Source: Bacteroidota bacterium (GTDB lineage Bacteria; Bacteroidota; Bacteroidia; Bacteroidales; F082). Taken from it: a DNA stretch of 24,613 nucleotides. The notes beneath the pieces were generated by a model. The model had not been told where the DNA came from, did no database searches, and saw only the letters and a program-made list of their open reading frames with translations. Each line of letters opens with the position of its first letter. Position 1 is the first letter of the stretch. The stretch is from positions 1 through 24,613 of the forward strand of contig NYYH01000101.1 in assembly GCA_002686705.1 (NCBI GenBank), given 5' to 3'. Of this stretch, positions 7,839 through 16,271 are shown piece by piece. The position numbers were made by a program, and so were the translations under genes.

Positions 7839-10385
7839 CTAATATTGTTTAATAAGTTTGGTATTATAAACGCCAAGTTTATGCACAACATTAACAACGT
7901 ATATTCCTTTAGGAAGTTGTTTTAACGAGAATTTTTCTTCTAATAATCCGTTTGAAATAGTCAAGTCATTTTTCTGCCAAATTATTTTTCCCTGAATATC
8001 AGAAAATGAAATACTTATATTTCCTGTTAAACCCTTTACGGTTATCTGCGCATTATCTGTTGCAGGGTTTGGAATGACGGATATAAAATTAGATAAATTG
8101 TTATTTTCTTCCACACCAATACTGCATTCTTCAAAATCGAAAAATACAATAAGAGTATCTCTTCCCATACAATAAGTTACAGGATTTTCAGCAGATACCC
8201 AGTATGTCTCGAAAGCCACCCAGTTTCCATTTGTTGAACCGATAACTGTTTGTGAAGTAGCTGCATTTGACCAAAGATAATTCATTAAAGGAGGATTAAG
8301 CGGGTCTCCTGCATCCAGTAGTACTGAATCTCTAACACAAACCTTAATAGTATCTTCTGCCCAAATTGTAACGTCAGGTGGAATTAAATCAACAACAGGC
8401 GTATGATTAACAACGATTGTTATTTCTGCAATTACTATTTTAAATGTATCATCTACTTCAATTGTGTAGGTAGTTGTTTGCCATGGACTGACAACAGGAG
8501 ATTCCAATGTAGATGAAAAACCTGTTACATCCGACCATAAATAAGTATAACTTCCACCACCACCCGTTGCGTTGGGGAATAGGTTTATACTTTCACCCTG
8601 ACAAATAACATTGTTTGGAGCTGAAGAGGTTGGATATGCGCTTAATTGATCACCACCCAATAATACGAACATGTTATCTGGTATACTTGAACATCCATTA
8701 GCATCATTAACTGTTAAGAAAAACTCGGTGCTTTCATCGAGGACAACTGTTTGTGCGTGTAATAATGTTGGATCAACAAGTGAGTTTACAGGTGTCCATA
8801 AATATTCATAAACACCTGAACCACTGCTAACAGATGAGCCATTAATTGTTGTTGATGTTCCTACTGTAATGGTAATGTCATCTCCTGCGTTCCCAATGGG
8901 TCTAGGTTTAACTTCAACGGTTACAGAAGATTGGACAGTATTTTGCCCATCAAATACAGAAACAATATATGTAGTTGTAACTTGAGGAAAATCCGATGGC
9001 TCTTTAATACTTGCTGTAAACCCAGCAGGATCGGAAGTCCAGGTATATTCATTATTACCTGAACCGCCTGAAGGCAATGCATTTAGATTAACTATATCGT
9101 CTTGACAAATTACCATTGGATTAGCAGTTGCTGTTACAGCGAGTGCACCTCCTGTAACAATTACTGTCATGCTATCTGCACTTGTACAACCAGAACTTGC
9201 ATCTGTAACATTTAATTTAAACACCTCGGTTGCACCAAGCGAAACAGTTGTTGGATCGACAATTGTTGGATCCTCTAATAAATTTTCAGGAACCCAAAGT
9301 AGGTCATAATCGCCAGACCCCCCACTAACATCTCCATCAAGCTGTGTTGTCCAGCCATTTGGTATTGTTATATCCTCACCTGCGTTAACCGAAGCTGCAC
9401 TAAAAACAGTAACAGATTTGGTAATAGATCTTTCGCATTGCATGAATCCGGTGTATGTTGTTAACGTAACATCATAATCACCTACATCACCATAAATATG
9501 CTCTTGATCAGGTCCAACGCCCTGTTGCCCATCTCCAAATTCCCAGTTCCATGTAGTTATTGATGAAGTAGTTGGATCAACCGTTGATTGGTCAAAAAAG
9601 AAAGTAGTATCTCCAAAACAAGCATCATTGAAGTCGAATTCAGGATCAGGAAGTGCGTTTATAACAACTGTAGTCTCAACTGGGTCACTAGGGCTGCCAC
9701 TAACAGTAATAACAAGTTGGTAAACACCTGCGTTTTCAAGACCTACATCCATAATCATTGGGTTTTGTAGTGTTGATGTGAAACCCGCTGGACCTGTCCA
9801 AAAATAAGTAGCATTATTTACAAAATCGGCAGTTAATAGTAAGTTGTCGTGAACACATAAAGGACCATTGTTGGAAATCGGAGGTGGTACTATAGTGCAA
9901 TCAGTTTCACCTGTTCCAGACACTTTTTCGAATGTAATGTTGCATGGTTGATTTGAATAGTTTGTAATTAGCAATATATAATATTCACCAACCTGGCCAT
10001 TTTGTATATTACAGTACTCCGACCAACTTGTTGAATAGCTACAATCCTCAACCATATTAGCCGTAAGCGAAGATGTACATGGATCGTAGGGATCGGTAAA
10101 TGGTCCCCAGCAAATAAAGTCGATATCATATGCAGGAGTACTATACATATGGATATTTATATTTCCTGCTACTGCAATCTTCATATGATACCATGCAGGA
10201 TTAGGCTGTGTTAGTAAACATCCGTAATAGGGACCTGATTGTGCTGTTCCTGAATTTACACCAGCTGGAAATGTGTAAATATTACTGGTGCAGAATGGAT
10301 CGGAAATTTCGCACATCGCAGCTTGACTATATGTGCTGCCAACAAATGAAATTAGTAGTATTATTAGAATTGATAATTTTTTCAT
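7839..10385 (-). CDS. Large secreted PKD/Ig-like repeat protein with T9SS type A sorting domain
   Basis: This is an 848-residue exported protein with a signal peptide at about 1-21 (ending STYSQA). Residues ~22-165 are a Cys-rich domain with PNPAWYHMKIAVAG and DIDFICWGPF, a common N-terminal module of Bacteroidota surface proteins. An Ig-like domain follows (~168-245). A PKD domain at ~248-328 contains WNWEFGDGQQ and YGDVGDYDVTL. Two tandem copies of a ~165-residue unit follow (about 334-497 and 499-662), each starting NAGxDITI and containing xYLWxPxNxLxDPT and GGSG-type turns. The last ~90 residues are a type A sorting domain (SVIPNPATDNAQI ... LPKGIYVVNVV). It is likely a surface adhesin or structural protein; no catalytic motif was found. 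It lies 24 nt downstream of the small exported protein gene. Confidence 0.93.
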   Translation of the reverse strand: MKKLSILIILLISFVGSTYSQAAMCEISDPFCTSNIYTFPAGVNSGTAQSGPYYGCLLTQPNPAWYHMKIAVAGNINIHMYSTPAYDIDFICWGPFTDPYDPCTSSLTANMVEDCSYSTSWSEYCNIQNGQVGEYYILLITNYSNQPCNITFEKVSGTGETDCTIVPPPISNNGPLCVHDNLLLTADFVNNATYFWTGPAGFTSTLQNPMIMDVGLENAGVYQLVITVSGSPSDPVETTVVINALPDPEFDFNDACFGDTTFFFDQSTVDPTTSSITTWNWEFGDGQQGVGPDQEHIYGDVGDYDVTLTTYTGFMQCERSITKSVTVFSAASVNAGEDITIPNGWTTQLDGDVSGGSGDYDLLWVPENLLEDPTIVDPTTVSLGATEVFKLNVTDASSGCTSADSMTVIVTGGALAVTATANPMVICQDDIVNLNALPSGGSGNNEYTWTSDPAGFTASIKEPSDFPQVTTTYIVSVFDGQNTVQSSVTVEVKPRPIGNAGDDITITVGTSTTINGSSVSSGSGVYEYLWTPVNSLVDPTLLHAQTVVLDESTEFFLTVNDANGCSSIPDNMFVLLGGDQLSAYPTSSAPNNVICQGESINLFPNATGGGGSYTYLWSDVTGFSSTLESPVVSPWQTTTYTIEVDDTFKIVIAEITIVVNHTPVVDLIPPDVTIWAEDTIKVCVRDSVLLDAGDPLNPPLMNYLWSNAATSQTVIGSTNGNWVAFETYWVSAENPVTYCMGRDTLIVFFDFEECSIGVEENNNLSNFISVIPNPATDNAQITVKGLTGNISISFSDIQGKIIWQKNDLTISNGLLEEKFSLKQLPKGIYVVNVVHKLGVYNTKLIKQY

Positions 10386-10409
10386 CGTAGAGATTTTGCC
10401 GATACGTAA

Positions 10410-10892
10410 CTATTTTTTAGAATATTTGTCGTGCTGGATTAACCAAAGTCTTAATTGTTCTTCGTTCAATTCCAGTAATTCAGTTTTTGTTTGAACTAGA
10501 AAATCGTTAAATAGGTTATTTACATCTTCTTCAGATATATTTAGGGTATTATTCACCAAAAAGAAGTAGAATCCAGTATTCTTATCAGAACCAATATTAA
10601 CAAGATTATTGTTTGAAAAGCTTAGCTCCAATATTCTAATTTCTTCATATGTTGATAAAAGTTTTCTAACGTCAACAGCAAAATATGAGTTTTTCTCATC
10701 AATAAAGATTTTCGCACTAATATTGTTTTTAAAATCCGTAGTCTCAGCTTTGGCTGATAATTCTGTTGTAGATAAACTAGCTTCTTTTCCCTTATAATTA
10801 TCATCCTGTGCATACAGCAAAACTGTGAAAGATAAAGAGAATAGCAAGGTAAAAGTTATAGTAAGACTTTTAATCTTCGCAATTAAAACCAT
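10410..10892 (-). CDS. Small exported protein of unknown function
   Basis: The protein has 160 residues. It has a basic N-terminus, a hydrophobic core and a likely signal-peptidase I site near LLYAQDD (about residue 29), so it should reach the periplasm or beyond. The mature part is ~130 residues, rich in Asn, Leu and charged residues, with a predicted helical, Glu-rich C-terminal half (LLELNEEQLRLWL). I do not recognise a family. There is no Cys in the mature part, no lipobox and no T9SS sorting domain. It is the first gene of a three-gene minus-strand group with two T9SS cargo genes, separated from the next by only 24 nt, so cotranscription is likely. A periplasmic or surface accessory role is possible but is inference. 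Confidence 0.75.
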   Translation of the reverse strand: MVLIAKIKSLTITFTLLFSLSFTVLLYAQDDNYKGKEASLSTTELSAKAETTDFKNNISAKIFIDEKNSYFAVDVRKLLSTYEEIRILELSFSNNNLVNIGSDKNTGFYFFLVNNTLNISEEDVNNLFNDFLVQTKTELLELNEEQLRLWLIQHDKYSKK

Positions 10893-11159
10893 GATGATGT
10901 TATTTAGTTTTGATTAATTGAGCGCTAAAATACACTAATTTTGAATTTCCCTATTAGAAGAGCTGAGTAAAACTAACAATGGTTCGATTGATCAAAATAT
11001 CCTATTAAAACAAACCAAGTTTTTTGTCTAAAACAAAACTAGAGGAATTAATAGCTGGTTGAAGGTTTATAACTTTCAACTGTCATCAAAAAACTATGGA
11101 AAATAATTATGCGAGAATGTATAGCAAGACAGGGTTTGATAATAGTGAAAAATAATATT
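10893..11159. other. Non-coding gap between the small exported protein gene and the kinase
   Basis: This AT-rich stretch of 267 bases has no credible open frame on either strand. It contains one clean hairpin (11058-11080) and a weaker inverted repeat (AGTTTTTTGT at 11018-11027 with ACAAAACT at 11033-11040). It must hold the end of the kinase transcript and the promoter of the 160-residue protein's operon, but no convincing promoter boxes were found. Confidence 0.5.
11058..11080. terminator. Hairpin downstream of the kinase gene, possible transcript end
   Basis: GTTGAAGGTT, loop TAT, AACTTTCAAC: ten consecutive pairs, one of them G-U, with a 3-nt loop. It lies ~80 nt past the restored stop of the kinase on the minus strand. 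There is no T-run directly after it on either strand, so it is not a textbook intrinsic terminator. The call is low confidence. Confidence 0.3.
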
Positions 11160-11231
11160 TCAATATGATAGGCAATTTTTCATATCCTCAATTTTGAAAG
11201 GTTTTGTAAGAAAATCATTCATACCAACATC
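11160..11231 (-). pseudogene. Out-of-frame C-terminal end of the kinase receiver domain
   Basis: These 23 codons plus TGA (11160-11162) read DVGMNDFLTKPF followed by KIEDMKNCLSY. This is the standard end of a response-regulator receiver, with the G-M-x-D/N-D/E-Y/F-x-x-K-P-F signature and the conserved Lys of LTKPF. It directly continues the receiver sequence LTANALKEDKEKA of the kinase frame, but one frame away. Restoring a single missing base at about 11231-11236 would give EKASDVGMNDF, with exactly the normal number of residues between the two conserved motifs. The frame at 11219 instead ends with three unrelated residues and TGA. Confidence 0.85.
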
Positions 11232-14200
11232 GAAGCTTTTTCTTTATCTTCTTTTAGTGCATTTGCTGTTAAAGCAATTATACGAATAGGCTCTTTTTTA
11301 TTATCTTTTTCCCATTCCCTAATCATCTTTGTTGCCAGAAAGCCATCCATTACAGGCATTTGAATATCCATAAGCACAACATCATAAGGGTTTTTCATAT
11401 ACATATCAACCGCAATTTTACCATTATCTGCGATAGTAACATTATGACCTAGTTGTTTAATTATTCCAAGAGCTATTTTTTGGTTAATTAGGTTATCTTC
11501 AACTAACAGAACATTAAATGAAATACTATCATTTTTCTGAGAATCTACTTTTTCCAGATTTTTATCAGGAACCTTCAATGAGTTACCAAGTAATACATCA
11601 AACCAAAAAGTGGATCCTACTTTAGGTTTGCTGATAACGCCAATATTCCCATTCATTAATTCAACAAGGCTTTTTGAAATTGCTAATCCTAAGCCTGTCC
11701 CTCCATATTCTCGCTGTGTAGTTTGATTTAGCTGACTGAACTGCTTGAAGAGTTTGCTTAGCTCTTTTTTATGAATACCAATGCCTGTATCAATTACTTT
11801 AAATCCGATTTTATGCTTACTATTTTGTTTGCCGATATATGAAATTATAACCTCGACTTTTCCGTTTTTGGTAAATTTTACAGCATTATTAGTAACGTTG
11901 AGAAGGATCTGCTTCAGTCTCATTGAATCACCCATTACATATTGAGGTACTTGCTTATCAATATTAAGTACTAATTTGTTGTTTTGATCTTTTGACTTTA
12001 GATCAAGCATTGATATTATTTCTTTCGCAACATTGTGTAAATCAAAACTGCGGTTTTCTAATTTTATTTGCCCGGCTTCAATTTTTGATATATCTAATAT
12101 ATCATTAATTATTACAAGGAGGTTATTGCCAGAAATCGACATAATATTAACTAAGTCGAACTGATCTTGGGTTAATGGTGTTTGCTTTAGTAGTTCCGAA
12201 ACTCCTATTATTCCATTCATAGGTGTTCGAATCTCATGTGACATTGTAGCCAGAAATAAGGACTTGAGAAGATCCTTTTTTTCAGCTTTTTCTTTTTTAG
12301 AAAGTGGTTTTGGTTTAGTGTCAACCTTTATTTCTTCCCAGTTTACAGGTATGGACAATGTGAAAGTTGATCCTTCTCCATGTTTACTTTTAAGATGAAT
12401 TTTACCTCCTAGTAGTTTGGCAAGTTCACGAGAAATTGAGAGTCCTAATCCGGTACCTCCAAATTTCCTGGAAATACTACCATCTGCTTGTTGAAAGGCT
12501 TCAAAGATTTCGAGTTGTTTATTTTCAGGGATACCGATTCCTGTATCAATAACAGATATACAGATCGTATTTTGTGGATTGTTGTTTTTATCTTGAGAAG
12601 TGTGGAACTTTAGAGTGATACTGCCTTTTGATGTGAATTTCAGTGCATTAGACATGAAATTCTTCACTATCTGTTCTGTCTTTTGCTGGTCAGTTGAAAT
12701 CACAGCTGGTACATTATTATCAATCAATATTTTAAAATCGATATTTTTCTGACTTGTGCCATGTTTAAAATAATCGCGGATATTTTCGCTTATGCTTTCA
12801 ATCTTAACCTTCTCTATGTTCATAGCCATTTTACCGGATTCAATTTTCGATAAATCAAGGATATCATTGATCATGGTTAATAAATCATTCCCGCTCTTAT
12901 AAATTATCTCTGCTGATTCAACTTGCTCGTCAGTCAGGTTTTTATCCTTATTTTGAGATAAACTTCCAGACAAAATCAGTAAGCTGTTTAAAGGTGTTCG
13001 AAGCTCATGTGACATGTTTGCAAGAAATTCAGATTTATATTTACTTGCAACCTCTATTTCTTTTGCCTTTTGTTTTAATTCTTCTCCTGCATTCTCCAAT
13101 TCAAGATTCTTATTGCTGATGTCAAGCTTTTGTTGCTCAAGGAATTTTATTTTTTCCTCGAGTTCTTCGTTAGTAACTCTCAATTCTTCTTGCTGTGTCT
13201 GAAGCTCTTCTTCAGATACTTTTAAGGCATTTGTTTGCTCTTCTAACTCATTATTGGTTTGCAAGAGTTCTTCCTGTTGAACTTTTAATTCTTCGGCCTG
13301 AGATTGAGTTTTTGTTAGCATTACTTTCATCTCTGTTCGCGTATTTATGGAGTTAAATGCAAGGGCAATATTTTCCGAAATTTGTGATAAGAAGTCAAGT
13401 TTTATTCGTGTTATTTCTTTAGTGCTGCCTATTTCAATAACAGCAATCACCTTTTTTTGATAAACTAAAGGCATAACAACAATAATAGTTGGAGTTACCT
13501 TGCCTAATCCCGATTTTATAGTCAGGTAATCATCAGGTACATCATTAAAAATCAGCATCTTCTGCTCAAAAGCAGCTTGCCCAATTAATCCTTGTCCAAC
13601 TTTGAACTTGGGTGCATTTGATTTATCGAGATTAGATGAGTAAGAACTTGTTAATTCCAGTACTTCGTTATTATTAGAAAAAATTGTTGCAATTTGAATA
13701 TCAAGTATTGCTGCAAGTGAAATTAAGAGTTGATTGCCGAGATCAGTTATTGTCTTTTCTCCTTGTAATAACTCACTTATTCTTACGATGGAAGTTTGCA
13801 TCCATTGATTTCTTTCATTTGTATTTCTTAGTTCCAACAAATTTTTTCTCATTTGCAACAAAGCATTCCCAAGTACATCACTATCACTAAGTGGATTGTA
13901 TTTTTCATCTAGTTTACCTTTACCTATATTTAATGCAAATTCAGCGTTTACTTTTAGAGAATGGGAAAGTTTTTTCAAAGCAAGAGCCATTTCAGATAAC
14001 TCGTCATGTGTTTTAATTTCAAATACATCAATGTTCTCAATATCTCCAGTTGACAATTGATTAAGAATCTTTGTAGTTTTAATAAGTGGTTTAGAAATTC
14101 TTCTAGCAATAAACCAAATTAGAAGTGCCAAAAGGAGGATACCAACAAATCCTACTAATACTGATATTGTAAAGGTTCTATCTGCTTTTTGTAATATCAC

Positions 14201-14845
14201 ATCAGATGGAACTATTATAATAATATACCAGGTATCAGATGATACACCCGGTTTAAATGGTGCAAATGAAATAAATAATTTATTTGTTCCATCCGTTGTT
14301 TCTGTGAAAGAAAATGCTTTTCCAGAATTAACCATTCCCTCAATGTCGAGATTAGCAAATTTGCTAAATTCGGTATCGTATATTGATGTGTTTTCAAGAG
14401 TGCTATCAGGGTGTGAAATAATTACACCTTTTGCAGAGATCATACTCGCATAACTTCCTTTGAAAGGATTAATATTTTCAACTATATCATGGAACCTGTC
14501 AAGTTCAACATCTGATCCAGTAAGTCCAATAAATACGCCATTATCCATGAGAGGTATAGCAATACTAGATTCCAGTATTTGGTTTTCCTGTTGGTCAGTA
14601 TATGAATAAAGATAAGGTTCAGTCAATACTTCTCTCGGGTTATTTTTAATGTCGTAATAAATACCTCCAAGGTTTAATTCTCCAACTTCAAGTATTTCGG
14701 CTTGATAGAGTAGTTCGTCTCCTTCTCTGTAGTATGTGTATCTCTCCCTTCCGTTTTCTTCATTAAAATTTGGATCGATGGCATTCAATTCCCAACTAGT
14801 CCAAACAGAATAAAATTGCGGATTTTTAATGAGGATATCTTCCAT
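11219..14845 (-). CDS. Giant hybrid histidine kinase with two kinase cores and a receiver (disrupted at both ends)
   Basis: As read from the first ATG after an in-frame stop, this frame encodes 1208 residues. The order is: second half of a dCache-type sensor (~1-215, including WTSWELNAIDPN), one membrane helix (~224-247), HAMP (~248-300), GAF-like domain (~355-500) and a Glu/Gln-rich coiled coil (~510-600). The first kinase core has MSHELRTP (His613), NALKFT, DTGIGIP and GGTGLGLSIS. The second core has MSHEIRTP (His870), NNAVKFT, DTGIGI and GGTGLGLAIS. The receiver starts at VLLVEDN with phosphoacceptor Asp1160 in VVLMDIQMPVMDG. The frame ends at TGA just before the receiver's last helix and conserved Lys, which lie in the next frame. 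The missing N-terminus is in the fragment at 14849-15142. It would sense an extracytoplasmic ligand and pass phosphate to its receiver, but as sequenced it is probably a pseudogene or a truncated product. Confidence 0.88.
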   Translation of the reverse strand: MEDILIKNPQFYSVWTSWELNAIDPNFNEENGRERYTYYREGDELLYQAEILEVGELNLGGIYYDIKNNPREVLTEPYLYSYTDQQENQILESSIAIPLMDNGVFIGLTGSDVELDRFHDIVENINPFKGSYASMISAKGVIISHPDSTLENTSIYDTEFSKFANLDIEGMVNSGKAFSFTETTDGTNKLFISFAPFKPGVSSDTWYIIIIVPSDVILQKADRTFTISVLVGFVGILLLALLIWFIARRISKPLIKTTKILNQLSTGDIENIDVFEIKTHDELSEMALALKKLSHSLKVNAEFALNIGKGKLDEKYNPLSDSDVLGNALLQMRKNLLELRNTNERNQWMQTSIVRISELLQGEKTITDLGNQLLISLAAILDIQIATIFSNNNEVLELTSSYSSNLDKSNAPKFKVGQGLIGQAAFEQKMLIFNDVPDDYLTIKSGLGKVTPTIIVVMPLVYQKKVIAVIEIGSTKEITRIKLDFLSQISENIALAFNSINTRTEMKVMLTKTQSQAEELKVQQEELLQTNNELEEQTNALKVSEEELQTQQEELRVTNEELEEKIKFLEQQKLDISNKNLELENAGEELKQKAKEIEVASKYKSEFLANMSHELRTPLNSLLILSGSLSQNKDKNLTDEQVESAEIIYKSGNDLLTMINDILDLSKIESGKMAMNIEKVKIESISENIRDYFKHGTSQKNIDFKILIDNNVPAVISTDQQKTEQIVKNFMSNALKFTSKGSITLKFHTSQDKNNNPQNTICISVIDTGIGIPENKQLEIFEAFQQADGSISRKFGGTGLGLSISRELAKLLGGKIHLKSKHGEGSTFTLSIPVNWEEIKVDTKPKPLSKKEKAEKKDLLKSLFLATMSHEIRTPMNGIIGVSELLKQTPLTQDQFDLVNIMSISGNNLLVIINDILDISKIEAGQIKLENRSFDLHNVAKEIISMLDLKSKDQNNKLVLNIDKQVPQYVMGDSMRLKQILLNVTNNAVKFTKNGKVEVIISYIGKQNSKHKIGFKVIDTGIGIHKKELSKLFKQFSQLNQTTQREYGGTGLGLAISKSLVELMNGNIGVISKPKVGSTFWFDVLLGNSLKVPDKNLEKVDSQKNDSISFNVLLVEDNLINQKIALGIIKQLGHNVTIADNGKIAVDMYMKNPYDVVLMDIQMPVMDGFLATKMIREWEKDNKKEPIRIIALTANALKEDKEKASMLV

Positions 14846-14848
14846 TAT

Positions 14849-15142
14849 TTAATTATAAATCACCACCCATTGTTCTTTGTCAATATCTTTAAATCCACTA
14901 AAGGCATTTGTCAGTGAACGACATGTTGCTATATCGTTATCTAATTCTGCTTTTACTTGATTCGCATATTGCTGTGCAGTTGCATTCACAAATTTTTCGG
15001 CATCCTCTATCGCATTATAATTCGTATTTGTAATTATATAACCCAATGTAGCTATAAAAATTAGTACTGCAGTTACTAATATAGATATCAATAACTTAGA
15101 TTGTATTGAAATGTGTCGGCGATGGCTTGGATTATTGTTCAT
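14849..15142 (-). pseudogene. Detached N-terminus of the hybrid histidine kinase (first TM helix and start of the Cache sensor)
   Basis: The frame starts at an ATG (15140-15142; a TTG lies two codons earlier) and encodes about 97 residues, ending at TAA 14849-14851. It has a basic start (SHRRHISIQSKLL), one strong membrane helix (ILVTAVLIFIATLGYII) and a periplasmic helical segment typical of the beginning of a dCache sensor. The kinase frame continues in the same register: stop TAA, one Ile codon, then the ATG at 14845. Joined, the two frames give an ordinary sensor kinase: TM1, dCache, TM2, HAMP, GAF, and so on. The simplest reading is one base change that created TAA from a sense codon such as AAA, CAA or GAA. 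A sequencing error or strain variant is also possible. Confidence 0.85.
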
Positions 15143-15187
15143 ATTCAAGAATTAGTGAACTCGATAAATATATATAGAATCTGATAT

Positions 15188-15195
15188 CAAATATA
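15188..15195 (-). promoter_or_regulatory. Possible -7 box (TATATTTG) for the kinase gene
   Basis: On the minus strand the octamer TATATTTG matches the Bacteroidota -7 consensus TAnnTTTG. It would place the transcript start about 35-40 nt before the ATG at 15142. No TTTG -33 box is visible at the usual 19-21 nt, and the region is AT-rich, so a chance match is quite possible. Confidence 0.25.
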
Positions 15196-15324
15196 TATAA
15201 TATAATCATTATAGGATGATGTCTATCTTGTTGAAATTGTTTCTTGGATGCATCTATGCTAAGAATAAATCCAATTATTAGTTAAAATAGTGAATTTAGA
15301 AATCCAGACGCAAAAGAATTTCAT

Positions 15325-15331
15325 TACTTTG
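15325..15331 (+). promoter_or_regulatory. Possible -7 box (TACTTTG) immediately before prmC
   Basis: TACTTTG lies 5 nt before the prmC ATG and resembles the TAnnTTTG element. If it is used, the transcript would begin at or within a few bases of the start codon, giving a leaderless or near-leaderless mRNA. No TTTG -33 box is seen at the proper distance, so this is weak. Confidence 0.25.
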
Positions 15332-15336
15332 CAAAT

Positions 15337-16224
15337 ATGGAGATAAGGAATAATTTATTGGCGGAATTGAAAAAGAAATATCTTAATGACCTATTAAATT
15401 ATTATGATGAAAAAGAAGCTGAGCAGCTATTGACAATCTTAATTGAACATTTTTTTGAGATAAGTCGTAATGAATTAATCATAAATTCCAACCATCGCCT
15501 TAGTGAATCAGAGATACTTAAGCTTCACAAGGCTTATAAAGAGCTTAAGCAATACAAACCTGTACAATATATTACAGGCGTTGTTGAGTTTCACGGACTA
15601 AAGATAAAAGTTAACTCTGCTGTTTTGATACCGCGGCCCGAAACAGAGGAGTTGGTACAATTGGTTACAGACCTCGAAACCAGCATGGATTTGATTGTAC
15701 TTGACACAGGAACTGGTAGTGGATGTATTGCCATTGGATTGTCAAGTCTCCTAAAGAGGGCAAATATTCATGCTTCTGATATATGTGAAAATGCAATAAA
15801 TATTGCTCGAAAAAATGCTGAATTAAATAATCAACATATATTGTTTCATATTCACGACATATTAAATAATGAAGAACCATTACTGGATAGAAACGGAGAG
15901 AAAGTTATGTTCGATATTGTTATTAGTAATCCTCCTTATGTTACTCTTGAGGACAAAAAAAAGATGCATCCCAATGTAATTGATTATGAGCCTTCGAGCG
16001 CATTATTTGTGACAGATGAAAATCCTTTGGAATACTATTTGTCTATATTACAATTCTGTGAAAAGAATCTAGTGCTAGGAGGTAGATTATATTTTGAAAT
16101 AAATGAAGGGATGGGGGACGAAGTGGTTTCACTATTAAAAAGATGCAATTATTCGGATATTGTGTTGAGGAGAGATATAAATGGGAAGTTCAGATTTGTT
16201 TCTTCAAAAAAAGGAAATACATAA
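15337..16224 (+). CDS. prmC: Peptide chain release factor N5-glutamine methyltransferase
   Basis: The cytosolic enzyme methylates the Gln of the GGQ motif in release factors RF1 and RF2, using S-adenosylmethionine, and so improves translation termination. The 295 residues match the family. The N-terminal helical release-factor-binding domain (~1-90) ends in PVQYITGVVEFHGL. The linker LIPRPETEELV follows, then the SAM-binding motif LDTGTGSGCIAIGL (~122-135). The catalytic SNPPYV (NPPY at 198-201) completes the set. The start ATG is preceded by only AT-rich DNA. It stands alone on the plus strand between minus-strand genes, so it is probably monocistronic. Confidence 0.97.
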   Translation: MEIRNNLLAELKKKYLNDLLNYYDEKEAEQLLTILIEHFFEISRNELIINSNHRLSESEILKLHKAYKELKQYKPVQYITGVVEFHGLKIKVNSAVLIPRPETEELVQLVTDLETSMDLIVLDTGTGSGCIAIGLSSLLKRANIHASDICENAINIARKNAELNNQHILFHIHDILNNEEPLLDRNGEKVMFDIVISNPPYVTLEDKKKMHPNVIDYEPSSALFVTDENPLEYYLSILQFCEKNLVLGGRLYFEINEGMGDEVVSLLKRCNYSDIVLRRDINGKFRFVSSKKGNT

Positions 16225-16271
16225 ATTGTTAAATATAAATGCGATTTAATTAGAAAATAGCTAACAAATTA

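Noticed and set aside
5807..10892. The secreted protein group as a polysaccharide-utilisation or toxin locus
   Set aside because: There is no SusC/SusD pair, glycoside hydrolase, toxin or immunity gene; only sorting, PKD, Ig-like and propeller domains are visible.
11228..11250. Programmed -1 frameshift at the end of the kinase frame
   Set aside because: A -1 shift would join the receiver correctly, but the codons GAA-AAA-GCT do not form a canonical X-XXY-YYZ heptamer and no clear stimulatory hairpin follows. A missing base is simpler, especially with a second lesion in the gene.
12300..14400. Short open frames inside the kinase on both strands
   Set aside because: Their composition is that of out-of-frame reading of the coiled coil and sensor; no start, context or motif supports them.
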